From: Fredinandcohnia aciditolerans
GTDB lineage: Bacteria > Bacillota > Bacilli > Bacillales > Bacillaceae_L
Assembly: GCA_003640645.1 (NCBI GenBank)
Contig: QGHH01000025.1
Location: forward strand, 1-64,000
DNA: 64,000 bases
Direction of reading: 5' to 3'
Positions 24,376 through 32,541 of the stretch are shown here, piece after piece. The notes under the pieces are model-generated. The model made no database searches, was not told where the DNA came from, and worked only from the letters and a program-made list of their open reading frames with translations. A program made the position numbers and the translations under genes. Numbering within the stretch: position 1 is the stretch's first letter; every line of letters begins with the position of its first letter.

Positions 24376-26427
24376 TTACATACGAACAATTTGTCGTAAA
24401 GGCTCTGCATTCGGCCAGCTTCCATAGTAAATCAGTGCTTCTTCAGGTGGTTGCTTTGAAGACCAATCCACCATAAATTCTTCGTAGCTTTTTCCTCTTC
24501 CTAAACGATCCTTTCTTTCCGCTTCTCTTAGCTTGTTTGTCTTTTCTTCATCTAAAGTTAGCGTTTCAGGATCGTAGGATACTTTGTAGATATTTTGGGC
24601 TACCCAATCTGAAATGAGTTCATCCTTTAAGTCCTTGATTACATTTTCCGGTTCACGATCAAGTACATCACCATAACCAGCACCACCAGTAGAATTTGCT
24701 ACATAAATATCACCTTCACTAACAGGAGCGGCTGGGCGTGGTGCGCGCTCAACTACGTAATCTCCATCAATGGAGCGATTTTTCACGAGGTCCGTCGTGT
24801 TGACAGGAATATCTGCATCCCCATTTTTCATTTTCTCAAAGTAATTTGCATTTACAATCTTAATTCCAGGATGTGACGGAGGTGGATAACCGCCGAATAA
24901 CCCTTGTGAGATTGGAACTTTATGATGTTTAATAATCGATTGGTACACTAAGAATGGAACGCCTTTTACAGCCCATGCCACATTTGTACCTGCTCCACCA
25001 CGATATTTTCCAAAACCTCCTGAATCCTTCCAATGCTTAAAATATAAATGTACATGCGGCTGCTCATTCTCCATATCTTCTACATCCGGAGCTTTCCCCC
25101 ACCATCCCCAAGGGAATCCAAAGGAGTTATCTCCATCACGATGTGTTCTGGCTCCACTACCTTCACTGTTTAGTACGTTTGCAAGCATATCAGCAAATGG
25201 AATGCCCCATTGGTTTTGTCCAGCAATTACAACAGCACAACCACCTGCACCATAACCACTTGTTGAAAGCTCTTTTACACCACTTGCATAAAGCATTTTT
25301 GCAAAGGCATTAGACGTTGTCGATAGTACACAGCTGTTTGTAATCGGTGAATTAGCTACGGAGGCATCGACATTCGCGTTTAAAAACGTACCTTGTGGAA
25401 CAATTACCTTTATGGATGAGAATATACCAGATGATGTTGGTAAATCTGCAAAAGGTACACCAAATAAATAGATTGCTATATGGGCACGTACGATGTGCAT
25501 AAAACTATTAAATGAACCATCATTCTCTGGTGACGAACCTGTAAAATCAAATGTGAGTGAGTCTCCCTCTTTAGTTAATGTTAGTTGACAACGCATCAAT
25601 GAGTCGGTTGTTCCCATTGTATCCATGAAAGAAACCGAACGGTATACACCATCCTGCCAGCTTGAAATACGTTTACGAGCTCCTTCTTCTGCTACGATTA
25701 ACATTTTCCTCATGACACCAACAACAAGATCTACTCCTTTTTTCTCAATGAGTTGTTGGACACGAACACGTAAACGGTCACATGCAGCAACACGTGCCTT
25801 GGTGTCAATGATTTGCATTCTTGGCGCCCTTGAAACCATGTTTGCCATCATATTTAACATGTCATTTCTAATTTGATAGTTTTCTCCAATTTTGATTGGT
25901 GGCAATTTCATCCCTTCATCTGCACGAGACTTCGCTGTTAGTGGCATACCACCTGGTTCAATCGCACCTGTTTCAGGTTGATGTACCGCTGCTGCCGCCC
26001 ATGCAATAAGCTCACCTTCATGGAATATTGGCATAACCGCTACTTGGTCTGGATTATGAACCCCTCCATAAAGGGCCTCATTCGCATAGAATATATCGCC
26101 TTCATTAATCCCAATTGTAGGATCGTCCTTATAATGCTTAAGAATATATTTAATTCCAATTTGAGTAGTAACAGCGTGTAGGTAAACGCCGCAATATGCC
26201 GCTACAAGGTCACCTTTAGCCGTATATAAACCTACGACTATATCCCCTGAGTGTAGCATAGAGGAAACTCCAATTTTTGTTAAGACTTCTTTTGCCTCAA
26301 GCACTAATTGGTTTAACTTTTCACTATATATCTCATATTCACCTGGCTTTAAACTATCAAGGGCCGTTTGCTCAAATTCATCTATTGGTTCTGGATGGAT
26401 TCGTTCATTAATTCCGAAATCAATCAC
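24376..26427 (-). CDS. HyuB-like large subunit (beta) of an acetophenone-carboxylase-type ketone carboxylase
   Basis: A 683-residue hydantoinase B/oxoprolinase-type subunit. Family blocks are GGVHNPDQVAVMPIF, HQPETGAIEPGGMPLTA, LTFDFTGSSPENDGSFNSF, ANSPITNSCVLSTTSNAF, FGKYRGGAGTNVAW and NSTGGAGYGDVLDREPE. In acetone and acetophenone carboxylases this subunit carries carboxylation chemistry on the enol phosphate. It overlaps the upstream HyuA-like gene by 4 nt (ATGA), so coupling is tight. Hydantoinase or 5-oxoprolinase use is possible, but the presence of two HyuA genes, a zinc small subunit and a CoA ligase favours a ketone carboxylase. Confidence 0.8.
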   Translation of the reverse strand: MIDFGINERIHPEPIDEFEQTALDSLKPGEYEIYSEKLNQLVLEAKEVLTKIGVSSMLHSGDIVVGLYTAKGDLVAAYCGVYLHAVTTQIGIKYILKHYKDDPTIGINEGDIFYANEALYGGVHNPDQVAVMPIFHEGELIAWAAAAVHQPETGAIEPGGMPLTAKSRADEGMKLPPIKIGENYQIRNDMLNMMANMVSRAPRMQIIDTKARVAACDRLRVRVQQLIEKKGVDLVVGVMRKMLIVAEEGARKRISSWQDGVYRSVSFMDTMGTTDSLMRCQLTLTKEGDSLTFDFTGSSPENDGSFNSFMHIVRAHIAIYLFGVPFADLPTSSGIFSSIKVIVPQGTFLNANVDASVANSPITNSCVLSTTSNAFAKMLYASGVKELSTSGYGAGGCAVVIAGQNQWGIPFADMLANVLNSEGSGARTHRDGDNSFGFPWGWWGKAPDVEDMENEQPHVHLYFKHWKDSGGFGKYRGGAGTNVAWAVKGVPFLVYQSIIKHHKVPISQGLFGGYPPPSHPGIKIVNANYFEKMKNGDADIPVNTTDLVKNRSIDGDYVVERAPRPAAPVSEGDIYVANSTGGAGYGDVLDREPENVIKDLKDELISDWVAQNIYKVSYDPETLTLDEEKTNKLREAERKDRLGRGKSYEEFMVDWSSKQPPEEALIYYGSWPNAEPLRQIVRM

Positions 26428-28589
26428 GCCGTTACCCCCTCAACCATTTTCTTTTCAATTAAACCATTTAAATATTGATCAACTGTATAAACAACATTAG
26501 GTGGTAAAACAACAGTTGTATGTGGTGATTCGATTAAGGCTGGCCCCTCAATTTTATTACCACTTCTTAAATCCTCTAGCTGATAAATGTTTGTATCTAC
26601 AAATCCACCAAGTTCTGGCCAATATGCTTTTCGAGTTCCTTTGATGGCATGGCTTGCGTCTTCACCAGATTCTTCATTTTGAATAAAGTTAAATTTCTCC
26701 TGTGGAACGATTGCTTTTAAAACAACATTTTCAATTTCGACTCCGCCTTCAGGGTAAACCGCAATAGAGCTGTAAGCATTTGAGTATTCTTCTGTAAAAC
26801 TATCCCAAAGATTTTGAACATCAACAGGACTATTTAAGAATATAGTTGGCGATAGGGCCCTCTTAATATTAAGTTGACCACCATATTTCATATCGAGTTC
26901 TAGTTGATATTGAATATCTTCCAGATTGAATCCTTCACCCGTAATATCTCGGATTGCTTTTTCCTGTAGATCTCGTACGACTGAATTAAGAGATTCATAG
27001 TCGGTTAAAAATTTCTTTGTTCCAGGTTCTAGTAGAATAATGTGTTTGGATTGTTCATAAATGTGCATGACGTCCATCATTGAAGATGAAAAGGCACAGA
27101 ATACAGGTGATTGCTGTAAAACAACCGTTTTAGGAATATCTGCCTCAAACCCAAAACCTGCACCATGTACAGGACCGCCACCTCCTAAAGCAAACAGCAC
27201 GAAATCTTTAGGGTCATTTCCTTGGAGAGATGTTTCTTTTTGGATAATATTTGCCATATTCCCGTCACAAACTTTTTTTATGAGATAAGCAGCTTCATAG
27301 ACATCTACACCTAATGGCTTTGCAATTTTTTCTTCAATCACTTGTTTTGCTTTTTCAATATTTAGCGTTAGGTTTCCTCCATGAAAATAATCTGGATTTA
27401 GATAACCTAATACAAGGTCTGCGTCTGTCACCGTTGGTTCCGTCCCACCTTGATCATAGGCTACTGGCCCAGGAAAACTACCTGCACTTTGAGGACCAAC
27501 TTCAAGTCGGCCTCCGAGCACATCATTAATCCATGCGATTGAGCCGCCACCTGTTCCAATCGATTTACTTTCTAACATTGTCATATCCACTAGCCAGCGA
27601 TCGATAACCGGTTTAAATTGATAATTATTTGTTTCTCCGTCTACAACTAGCCCAATATCAAAGCTCGTGCCCCCCATATCCGTAACAACTATATTAGGAT
27701 AGTCATATAATTTACCTATTTGATTACTTCCAATTATCCCAGCAACTGGCCCTCCATTATACGTATTTACTGCCGATGTACGAAACACCTCTGCCATTCC
27801 TCCAGTATTATGAACCATTAGAAGTGGATTCTTGTACCCTAAATCGCGTAGTTCATCTCCAATATTCGATAATTCTTCAGCCATCGCCTGGTGAAGATAT
27901 GCGTTTAAGATCGCCATATTGGAGCGAGTATACTCATATCTCTTAGGCATAACTTCACTTGAAAGAACAACCGGCATATTCCCGAGGTAATACTCTGGAT
28001 ATTCTTCTTCAATGAGCTCCTTTATTCTTTTTTCATGAACAGGATTTTTAAACGACCATAAAGTAGATACAACAAAGCCCATTACTCCCTGATCAACTAG
28101 ATATTGCAGTTTATCTTTAAAATCTTCTTCATCAAGTGGACGAATTATTTCCCCTGTATAATCAATTCGCTCTTTTACTCCCACAACATTTTCTCTCGGA
28201 ATTAACGGAATCGGCTTGCTTACTTCGGCAATTTTCCTACTTTCTAATGAACTAATTCCATCTTGCCATTGGCTTCCCTTTCCGATATAAAGCATATCTT
28301 CATATCCCTCGGTTGTAATAAATCCAAGCTTTGGCCCTTTTCGTTCGATCAGTTTATTCATTGCAACTGTAGTAGAATAACGAATCATATCCGTTTCTTC
28401 CAATAGTTCGTCAAGCTCTAAGTCAAGGAGATCAGCTCCATTTTCAATAGCTTTAATAAAACCGACTGATAAATCATATCCAGTTGTTGGACTCTTAGAA
28501 ATAACGGATTGATCTCCGTATCGAATAAAGCAATCTGTGAATGTTCCACCAATATCAATATCGATTGTTGCTCTAATTTTTGTTGTCAT
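26424..28589 (-). CDS. HyuA-like subunit (alpha') of the ketone carboxylase, 721 residues
   Basis: Hydantoinase A-type ATPase-fold subunit. The N-terminal phosphate-binding motif is IDIDIGGTFTDCF (residues 8-20). The second ASKHA motif is VVTDMGGTSFDIGLVVDG near residue 305. Further marks are SIGTGGGSIAWIND, GPQSAGSFPGPVAY and LFALGGGGPVHGAGF. Expected size about 79 kDa, close to the larger HyuA-like subunit of acetophenone carboxylase. It is one of two clearly divergent HyuA paralogues in the operon; two such subunits per complex is the feature that separates the acetophenone type from the three-subunit acetone carboxylase. It follows the small zinc subunit by 14 bp. Confidence 0.82.
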   Translation of the reverse strand: MTTKIRATIDIDIGGTFTDCFIRYGDQSVISKSPTTGYDLSVGFIKAIENGADLLDLELDELLEETDMIRYSTTVAMNKLIERKGPKLGFITTEGYEDMLYIGKGSQWQDGISSLESRKIAEVSKPIPLIPRENVVGVKERIDYTGEIIRPLDEEDFKDKLQYLVDQGVMGFVVSTLWSFKNPVHEKRIKELIEEEYPEYYLGNMPVVLSSEVMPKRYEYTRSNMAILNAYLHQAMAEELSNIGDELRDLGYKNPLLMVHNTGGMAEVFRTSAVNTYNGGPVAGIIGSNQIGKLYDYPNIVVTDMGGTSFDIGLVVDGETNNYQFKPVIDRWLVDMTMLESKSIGTGGGSIAWINDVLGGRLEVGPQSAGSFPGPVAYDQGGTEPTVTDADLVLGYLNPDYFHGGNLTLNIEKAKQVIEEKIAKPLGVDVYEAAYLIKKVCDGNMANIIQKETSLQGNDPKDFVLFALGGGGPVHGAGFGFEADIPKTVVLQQSPVFCAFSSSMMDVMHIYEQSKHIILLEPGTKKFLTDYESLNSVVRDLQEKAIRDITGEGFNLEDIQYQLELDMKYGGQLNIKRALSPTIFLNSPVDVQNLWDSFTEEYSNAYSSIAVYPEGGVEIENVVLKAIVPQEKFNFIQNEESGEDASHAIKGTRKAYWPELGGFVDTNIYQLEDLRSGNKIEGPALIESPHTTVVLPPNVVYTVDQYLNGLIEKKMVEGVTA

Positions 28590-28603
28590 TTCTTTTTCCT
28601 CCT

Positions 28604-28966
28604 TTACACATTCTTAAATACTTTTTTCTGTCGACTTTCCTCTTCAATAGCTTTTTGTTTTAAAGATTCTAGGTCTATTTGAATGTCATGTGTAATCGGA
28701 TGTCCAGGTGCTAAAACTTCTGTTTCTACCAACGTACCGCAGCCAGGACAATAAAATTCAACTAAACGAACCCAATTTGCATCAGGAGAAAATGTGTAAT
28801 TCCCTTCTACATGTGGTTGATGAATCTCGCTTGGATCACGATCATAAATGAGGCAACCTTTCTTATAATTCTCATGAGCTGAATTCAATTCATGATCACA
28901 TTTATCACATACCCAAACTTCCTTTTGTAAATCCACGGCAATATACTCAGTTATTTTTCTTCTCAT
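28604..28966 (-). CDS. Zinc-ribbon small subunit (gamma) of the ketone carboxylase
   Basis: A 120-residue protein with two CxxC pairs, CDKC near residues 20-23 and CPGC near 79-82, which can bind zinc. Context blocks are RRKITEYIAVDLQKEVWVC, NWVRLVEFYCPGCGTLVE and LAPGHPITHDIQIDLESL. This pattern matches the acetone carboxylase gamma-subunit family and the zinc-binding 15-kDa subunit of acetophenone carboxylase. It lies between the two HyuA-like genes, 2 bp downstream of the first. A freestanding gene of this type has no other known role, so it is a strong marker for the carboxylase call. Confidence 0.78.
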   Translation of the reverse strand: MRRKITEYIAVDLQKEVWVCDKCDHELNSAHENYKKGCLIYDRDPSEIHQPHVEGNYTFSPDANWVRLVEFYCPGCGTLVETEVLAPGHPITHDIQIDLESLKQKAIEEESRQKKVFKNV

Positions 28967-28968
28967 CC

Positions 28969-31002
28969 TTACACCTCCATAATTCCGTTTAAATGTTGGT
29001 CCATACTAAACATTGCACCAAGCGGAACAACGATCGTTGTATTTGAGCTCTCTAGAACTGCAGGTCCTTCAATTTTATGACCAGGCTTTAACCCCTCAAT
29101 GTCATAAATATTTGTATTGATTACATTCCCTTTCCAGTAAATAGGTCTTGTTGATTTCGGTTCTGGAATGGAATCAACCAGCTCTAGGGATGGCAACGCA
29201 AAATGAGAGACGCTTACAAAACTATTTAATCGAATAAATTCGATTGCGATTTTGTCGGTACCTAAATGCTTAGCGATTGATTGTAATTCCTCTTTCAGAT
29301 ACTGTTCATTTGTGCTATGAAAAACATCACTAGGTAAATAGAAAATATCTCTAACCTTTCCATCTTCAGAAGCAGCCTCTAAGGAAACTTCATATCGTAT
29401 AGATTCAGGAGTAAATCCTTCTCCACGCATATCACGATGAGAGTGTTTTTTCATTTTTTCGAGACTAGCATTAGCATTAATAAGGAATTCTCCAATCTCT
29501 TGATTAGGACTAAATTGGAAATCGACACGATCCTGATACGTATGGGCAACATCAGCTGTTGATAAACCAAATGCACTAAATACAGAACTGAAAGGGAATG
29601 TAAAAATCTTTTTAATCCCGCTCTTCCTAGCCATTCCAGCGGAAAATAGGCCTCCGCCGCCCCCGAATGAAAAGAGTTGAAAATCCTTTATATTTTTTCC
29701 TCTTTCATTAGAAAGCTGTTTTAGTGTGTCAGCACCAATTTGTTCGATTTTATCAACAATAAGTGTTGCCGCCTCTTCATTTGATATATTTAACGGTGTA
29801 GCAACCCATTTTTTTATAGCATCGATTGCTTTTTCCTTAGATATTTTTTTTGTTCCACCTAAGAAATAGTTAGGGTCAACGATACCAAGTACGACACATG
29901 CATCCGTTACGGTTGGTCTTGTTCCACCTAGCCCAAAACATGCTGGTCCAGGTACTGCCCCTGCACTTTCCGGTCCTAATTGAAGCTCTCCATTTTGAGT
30001 AACCTTAGCAACGGTTCCACCTCCACCACCGACCGATAAAACATGGATTAGAGGGGCGTGGACTGGAATTTCCGCAATGCTTGATTCTGTATCAAATGTA
30101 AGCTCTCCATTTGAAATTAATCCCACATCTGTACTAGTTCCTCCCACGTCCACGGACATGATATTATCCAGACCATACATTTCACCGATGTATCTTGTAC
30201 CCATTAATCCTGCAGCAGGACCGGAGTTGTACGTATCCAATGCCTTTGTTTTTGCGACACGCGCAACACCACCATTGGCGTGAGCAATTAATAATGGTTT
30301 TGTATAACCCCTTTGTCTTAACCCCTCATCCGCTTTATATAAGTACTTCACCATATCACGATGAAGATAAGCATTAACTACAGCCGCATTTGTTCGAACC
30401 CCATTATCTGATCGTGAACTAATATCACTACCAAGTTGAATTGGTTTTGTTCCAAGATAATGCTTCGGAAAATCATCTTGGATTATCTTTCGAACGAGTT
30501 TCTCATTTTGATTGTTTGTATGAGCATTTTTTAAGCTGACAACAATTACTCTTGTACCTAGTTCTAATAGCTTTTTTGTTACTCGTCGTACTTCAGCTTC
30601 ATTAACCGCTTTAACTACTTCTCCACTTTCAGATACTTCTTCATCAATGGAAACAATCATATCTTCTTGTACTAAAAAATTTAAAATTGGGTTTTTACCA
30701 TCTTGATACAACGAATCTGCATATCCTTTTGTAACAATTAAACCTAGCTTTGGTCCGGTTCTTTGGATAATTGAGTTTGTACCAACCGTTGTTGAAAGTC
30801 TTATAGTTTTCGTTTCTTTTAGGAAATCGCTTACATTTCCATGACCAAATCTTTTAGCACCTTCCATTATGCAATTATTAAAACAAACCGTTAAATCATG
30901 TGGCGTCGTTTCCACCTTCACTACTTCAAATCGATCTCCATAGGAAAAGAAGCCATCCGTAAAAGTTCCACCTGTATCAATATCTACAGTGTATTGTGCC
31001 AT
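28969..31002 (-). CDS. HyuA-like subunit (alpha) of the ketone carboxylase, 677 residues
   Basis: Hydantoinase A-type subunit with the N-terminal ATP-site motif VDIDTGGTFTDGF, the conserved LSTTVGTNSIIQRTGPKLG segment, the second nucleotide motif MSVDVGGTSTDVGLISNG and the loop SVGGGGGTVAKV. The C-terminal half has LFSFGGGGGLFSAGMA and ends IEGPAVLESSNTTIVVPLGA. About 74 kDa. It shares architecture with the 721-residue subunit but differs strongly outside the motifs. One of the pair is expected to phosphorylate the ketone (as enol) and the other to activate bicarbonate. That division is known for the enzyme class and inferred here. It starts 23 bp after the CoA ligase gene. Confidence 0.82.
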   Translation of the reverse strand: MAQYTVDIDTGGTFTDGFFSYGDRFEVVKVETTPHDLTVCFNNCIMEGAKRFGHGNVSDFLKETKTIRLSTTVGTNSIIQRTGPKLGLIVTKGYADSLYQDGKNPILNFLVQEDMIVSIDEEVSESGEVVKAVNEAEVRRVTKKLLELGTRVIVVSLKNAHTNNQNEKLVRKIIQDDFPKHYLGTKPIQLGSDISSRSDNGVRTNAAVVNAYLHRDMVKYLYKADEGLRQRGYTKPLLIAHANGGVARVAKTKALDTYNSGPAAGLMGTRYIGEMYGLDNIMSVDVGGTSTDVGLISNGELTFDTESSIAEIPVHAPLIHVLSVGGGGGTVAKVTQNGELQLGPESAGAVPGPACFGLGGTRPTVTDACVVLGIVDPNYFLGGTKKISKEKAIDAIKKWVATPLNISNEEAATLIVDKIEQIGADTLKQLSNERGKNIKDFQLFSFGGGGGLFSAGMARKSGIKKIFTFPFSSVFSAFGLSTADVAHTYQDRVDFQFSPNQEIGEFLINANASLEKMKKHSHRDMRGEGFTPESIRYEVSLEAASEDGKVRDIFYLPSDVFHSTNEQYLKEELQSIAKHLGTDKIAIEFIRLNSFVSVSHFALPSLELVDSIPEPKSTRPIYWKGNVINTNIYDIEGLKPGHKIEGPAVLESSNTTIVVPLGAMFSMDQHLNGIMEV

Positions 31003-31025
31003 GTAAAACCCTCCCTATATATTAA

Positions 31026-32345
31026 TTAATAGATTTCTTTTACATACTTTGTTTTCATTTCAAAACGAGGTAAAGTACCTTCAGGAACTAATTGAATGTC
31101 GGCACGAAACATGAGTTTACCTCTTAATGTTACTTCTAATTCCTTTTTTAAATTTTGTAAATCCTCTTCAGAGTTCATTCCATGTTCCACTTTAATTTGC
31201 AATGGTGGTTCCACTGCAGGTCCCGGCTTTTCTAATAGGATTTGGATATCACCAGTTGTTTTAGGATAAAAACTACTCACAACATCTTTTATTGCTGTTG
31301 GAAAAACGTTCACGCCGCGAATGATTAGCATGTCATCTGTTCGACCGATGCATCGAATTCGAAAACTAGTACTGCCACATGAACATTTTCCGGTTTTTAC
31401 TGAAATTAAATCTCTTGTACGGAATCTAAGTAGCGGAACACATTCTCTATCAATCGCAGAATAAACTAGTTCTCCTTCACTTCCATCTTCAAACGGTTTG
31501 ACCTTACCAGTTTCTGGATCGATTAATTCACAGATAACATAATCTGGTGCAACAAAATGCATCCCGTCCCCTGCTGGACATTCTGAAAAAAGAACAGGGG
31601 CCATATCCGCATTTCCCATCGCTTCAAAAACTCGAGCTCCCCAATCTTGCTCAATCCTTTGTTTCACTTCTGGCAAACCGCCGCCTGGTTCCCCACCCGT
31701 ACCAATTAGCTTAATTCCTAAGTCACGAGGATTCATATCAATTGAGCGTATATAATCCGCAAGATAATTTGCATAAGATGGTGTACATAAAAGTACATCA
31801 GGTTTTAAGTGTAAGGACGTGGTTACTAGTCGTTCAGAGGCTCCTGTTCCAATTGGAATAAAAGTAGCTCCTAATCTTTCAATTCCATCTTTTAAGGGAA
31901 GTCCACCAACGAAAAATGATAACCCCATTGCAAAGATAACTTTATGATGCGGTCTTACACCCGCTGTGTAATATACTCTAGATACAATATCTGTCCATAC
32001 ATCACTATCCTTTTTGGTGATCCCAACATATGTAGGCCTCCCAGTTGTACCAGATGAGGAGTGAATTCTTATAATTTTGTCAAGATCAATACATTGGTGT
32101 GTACCTAAATCAGAGGCGTTTTCTTGGCTTTTACGGATCTCAAACTTCTCCGTAAAGGGTAGCTTTTGTAAATCTTCAAGTGTCACAATTTCCATAGGGT
32201 GGATTCCTGCCTCATCTAATTTAGAAGCATACATTGGGGAATTTTGATACATATACTGGACTTGCTTGCGTAACTTTTCTTCTTGTAATAGCTTAAGTTT
32301 CTCAGGCGATATTTGTTCTTCAACTGATTTTTGATATGAGAACAA
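31026..32345 (-). CDS. Phenylacetate-CoA ligase-like acyl-CoA ligase, candidate beta-keto-acid (benzoylacetate-type) CoA ligase
   Basis: A 439-residue AMP-forming ligase of the PaaK type. The P-loop is IHSSSGTTGRPTYVGIT near residue 95. The adenylate motif lies in VFEAMGNADMAPVLFSEC, the YSAIDRECVPLLRFRTRDL block is PaaK-like, and the hinge is GRTDDMLIIRGVNVFPTAIK near 355. It is the first gene of the operon, with an AAGGAGGTATATC leader. In acetophenone catabolism the carboxylase product benzoylacetate is activated by a dedicated CoA ligase, and this gene is in the right place to do that. Whether the acid is aromatic or aliphatic cannot be told from sequence. Confidence 0.78.
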   Translation of the reverse strand: MFSYQKSVEEQISPEKLKLLQEEKLRKQVQYMYQNSPMYASKLDEAGIHPMEIVTLEDLQKLPFTEKFEIRKSQENASDLGTHQCIDLDKIIRIHSSSGTTGRPTYVGITKKDSDVWTDIVSRVYYTAGVRPHHKVIFAMGLSFFVGGLPLKDGIERLGATFIPIGTGASERLVTTSLHLKPDVLLCTPSYANYLADYIRSIDMNPRDLGIKLIGTGGEPGGGLPEVKQRIEQDWGARVFEAMGNADMAPVLFSECPAGDGMHFVAPDYVICELIDPETGKVKPFEDGSEGELVYSAIDRECVPLLRFRTRDLISVKTGKCSCGSTSFRIRCIGRTDDMLIIRGVNVFPTAIKDVVSSFYPKTTGDIQILLEKPGPAVEPPLQIKVEHGMNSEEDLQNLKKELEVTLRGKLMFRADIQLVPEGTLPRFEMKTKYVKEIY

Positions 32346-32370
32346 GATATACCTCCTTTCCTACTCGATA

Positions 32371-32388
32371 ATTCTATATTTTTAGAAT
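32371..32388. promoter_or_regulatory. Perfect dyad upstream of the ketone-carboxylase operon
   Basis: ATTCTA and TAGAAT are exact inverted arms with a 6-nt AT spacer. It lies about 25-45 bp before the CoA ligase start, in the 161-bp gap after the regulator's terminator. It is a candidate operator or start-site element for the operon; no firm sigma-A or sigma-54 promoter could be assigned. Confidence 0.45.
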
Positions 32389-32506
32389 ATTATGTGTACA
32401 TTTTACAGGAAAGAAAACACTATAACCACGTTGTTTACCCACAAAAATAACCGGAATTTTTAACACATCTTTGTCTTCTAGAAACAAAAGATAGGTGATA
32501 TGTCAC

Positions 32507-32540
32507 AAAAAAAAATGACCATTATGTAAATAGTCATTTT
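32507..32540 (-). terminator. Intrinsic terminator after the GAF-PucR regulator
   Basis: AATGACTAT pairs with ATGGTCATT on the minus strand and is followed by nine T residues. It separates the regulator from the operon, implying a separate operon promoter. Confidence 0.8.
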
Positions 32541-32541
32541 C

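Noticed and set aside
23413-31002. Three-subunit acetone carboxylase
   Set aside because: Acetone carboxylase has one HyuA-type and one HyuB-type subunit plus a gamma subunit. Here there are two HyuA subunits and a separate 35-kDa protein.
23413-32345. Hydantoinase or 5-oxoprolinase operon
   Set aside because: Those systems do not need two HyuA genes, a zinc-ribbon small subunit or a CoA ligase. The gene set fits a ketone carboxylase better, although the reaction is unproven.
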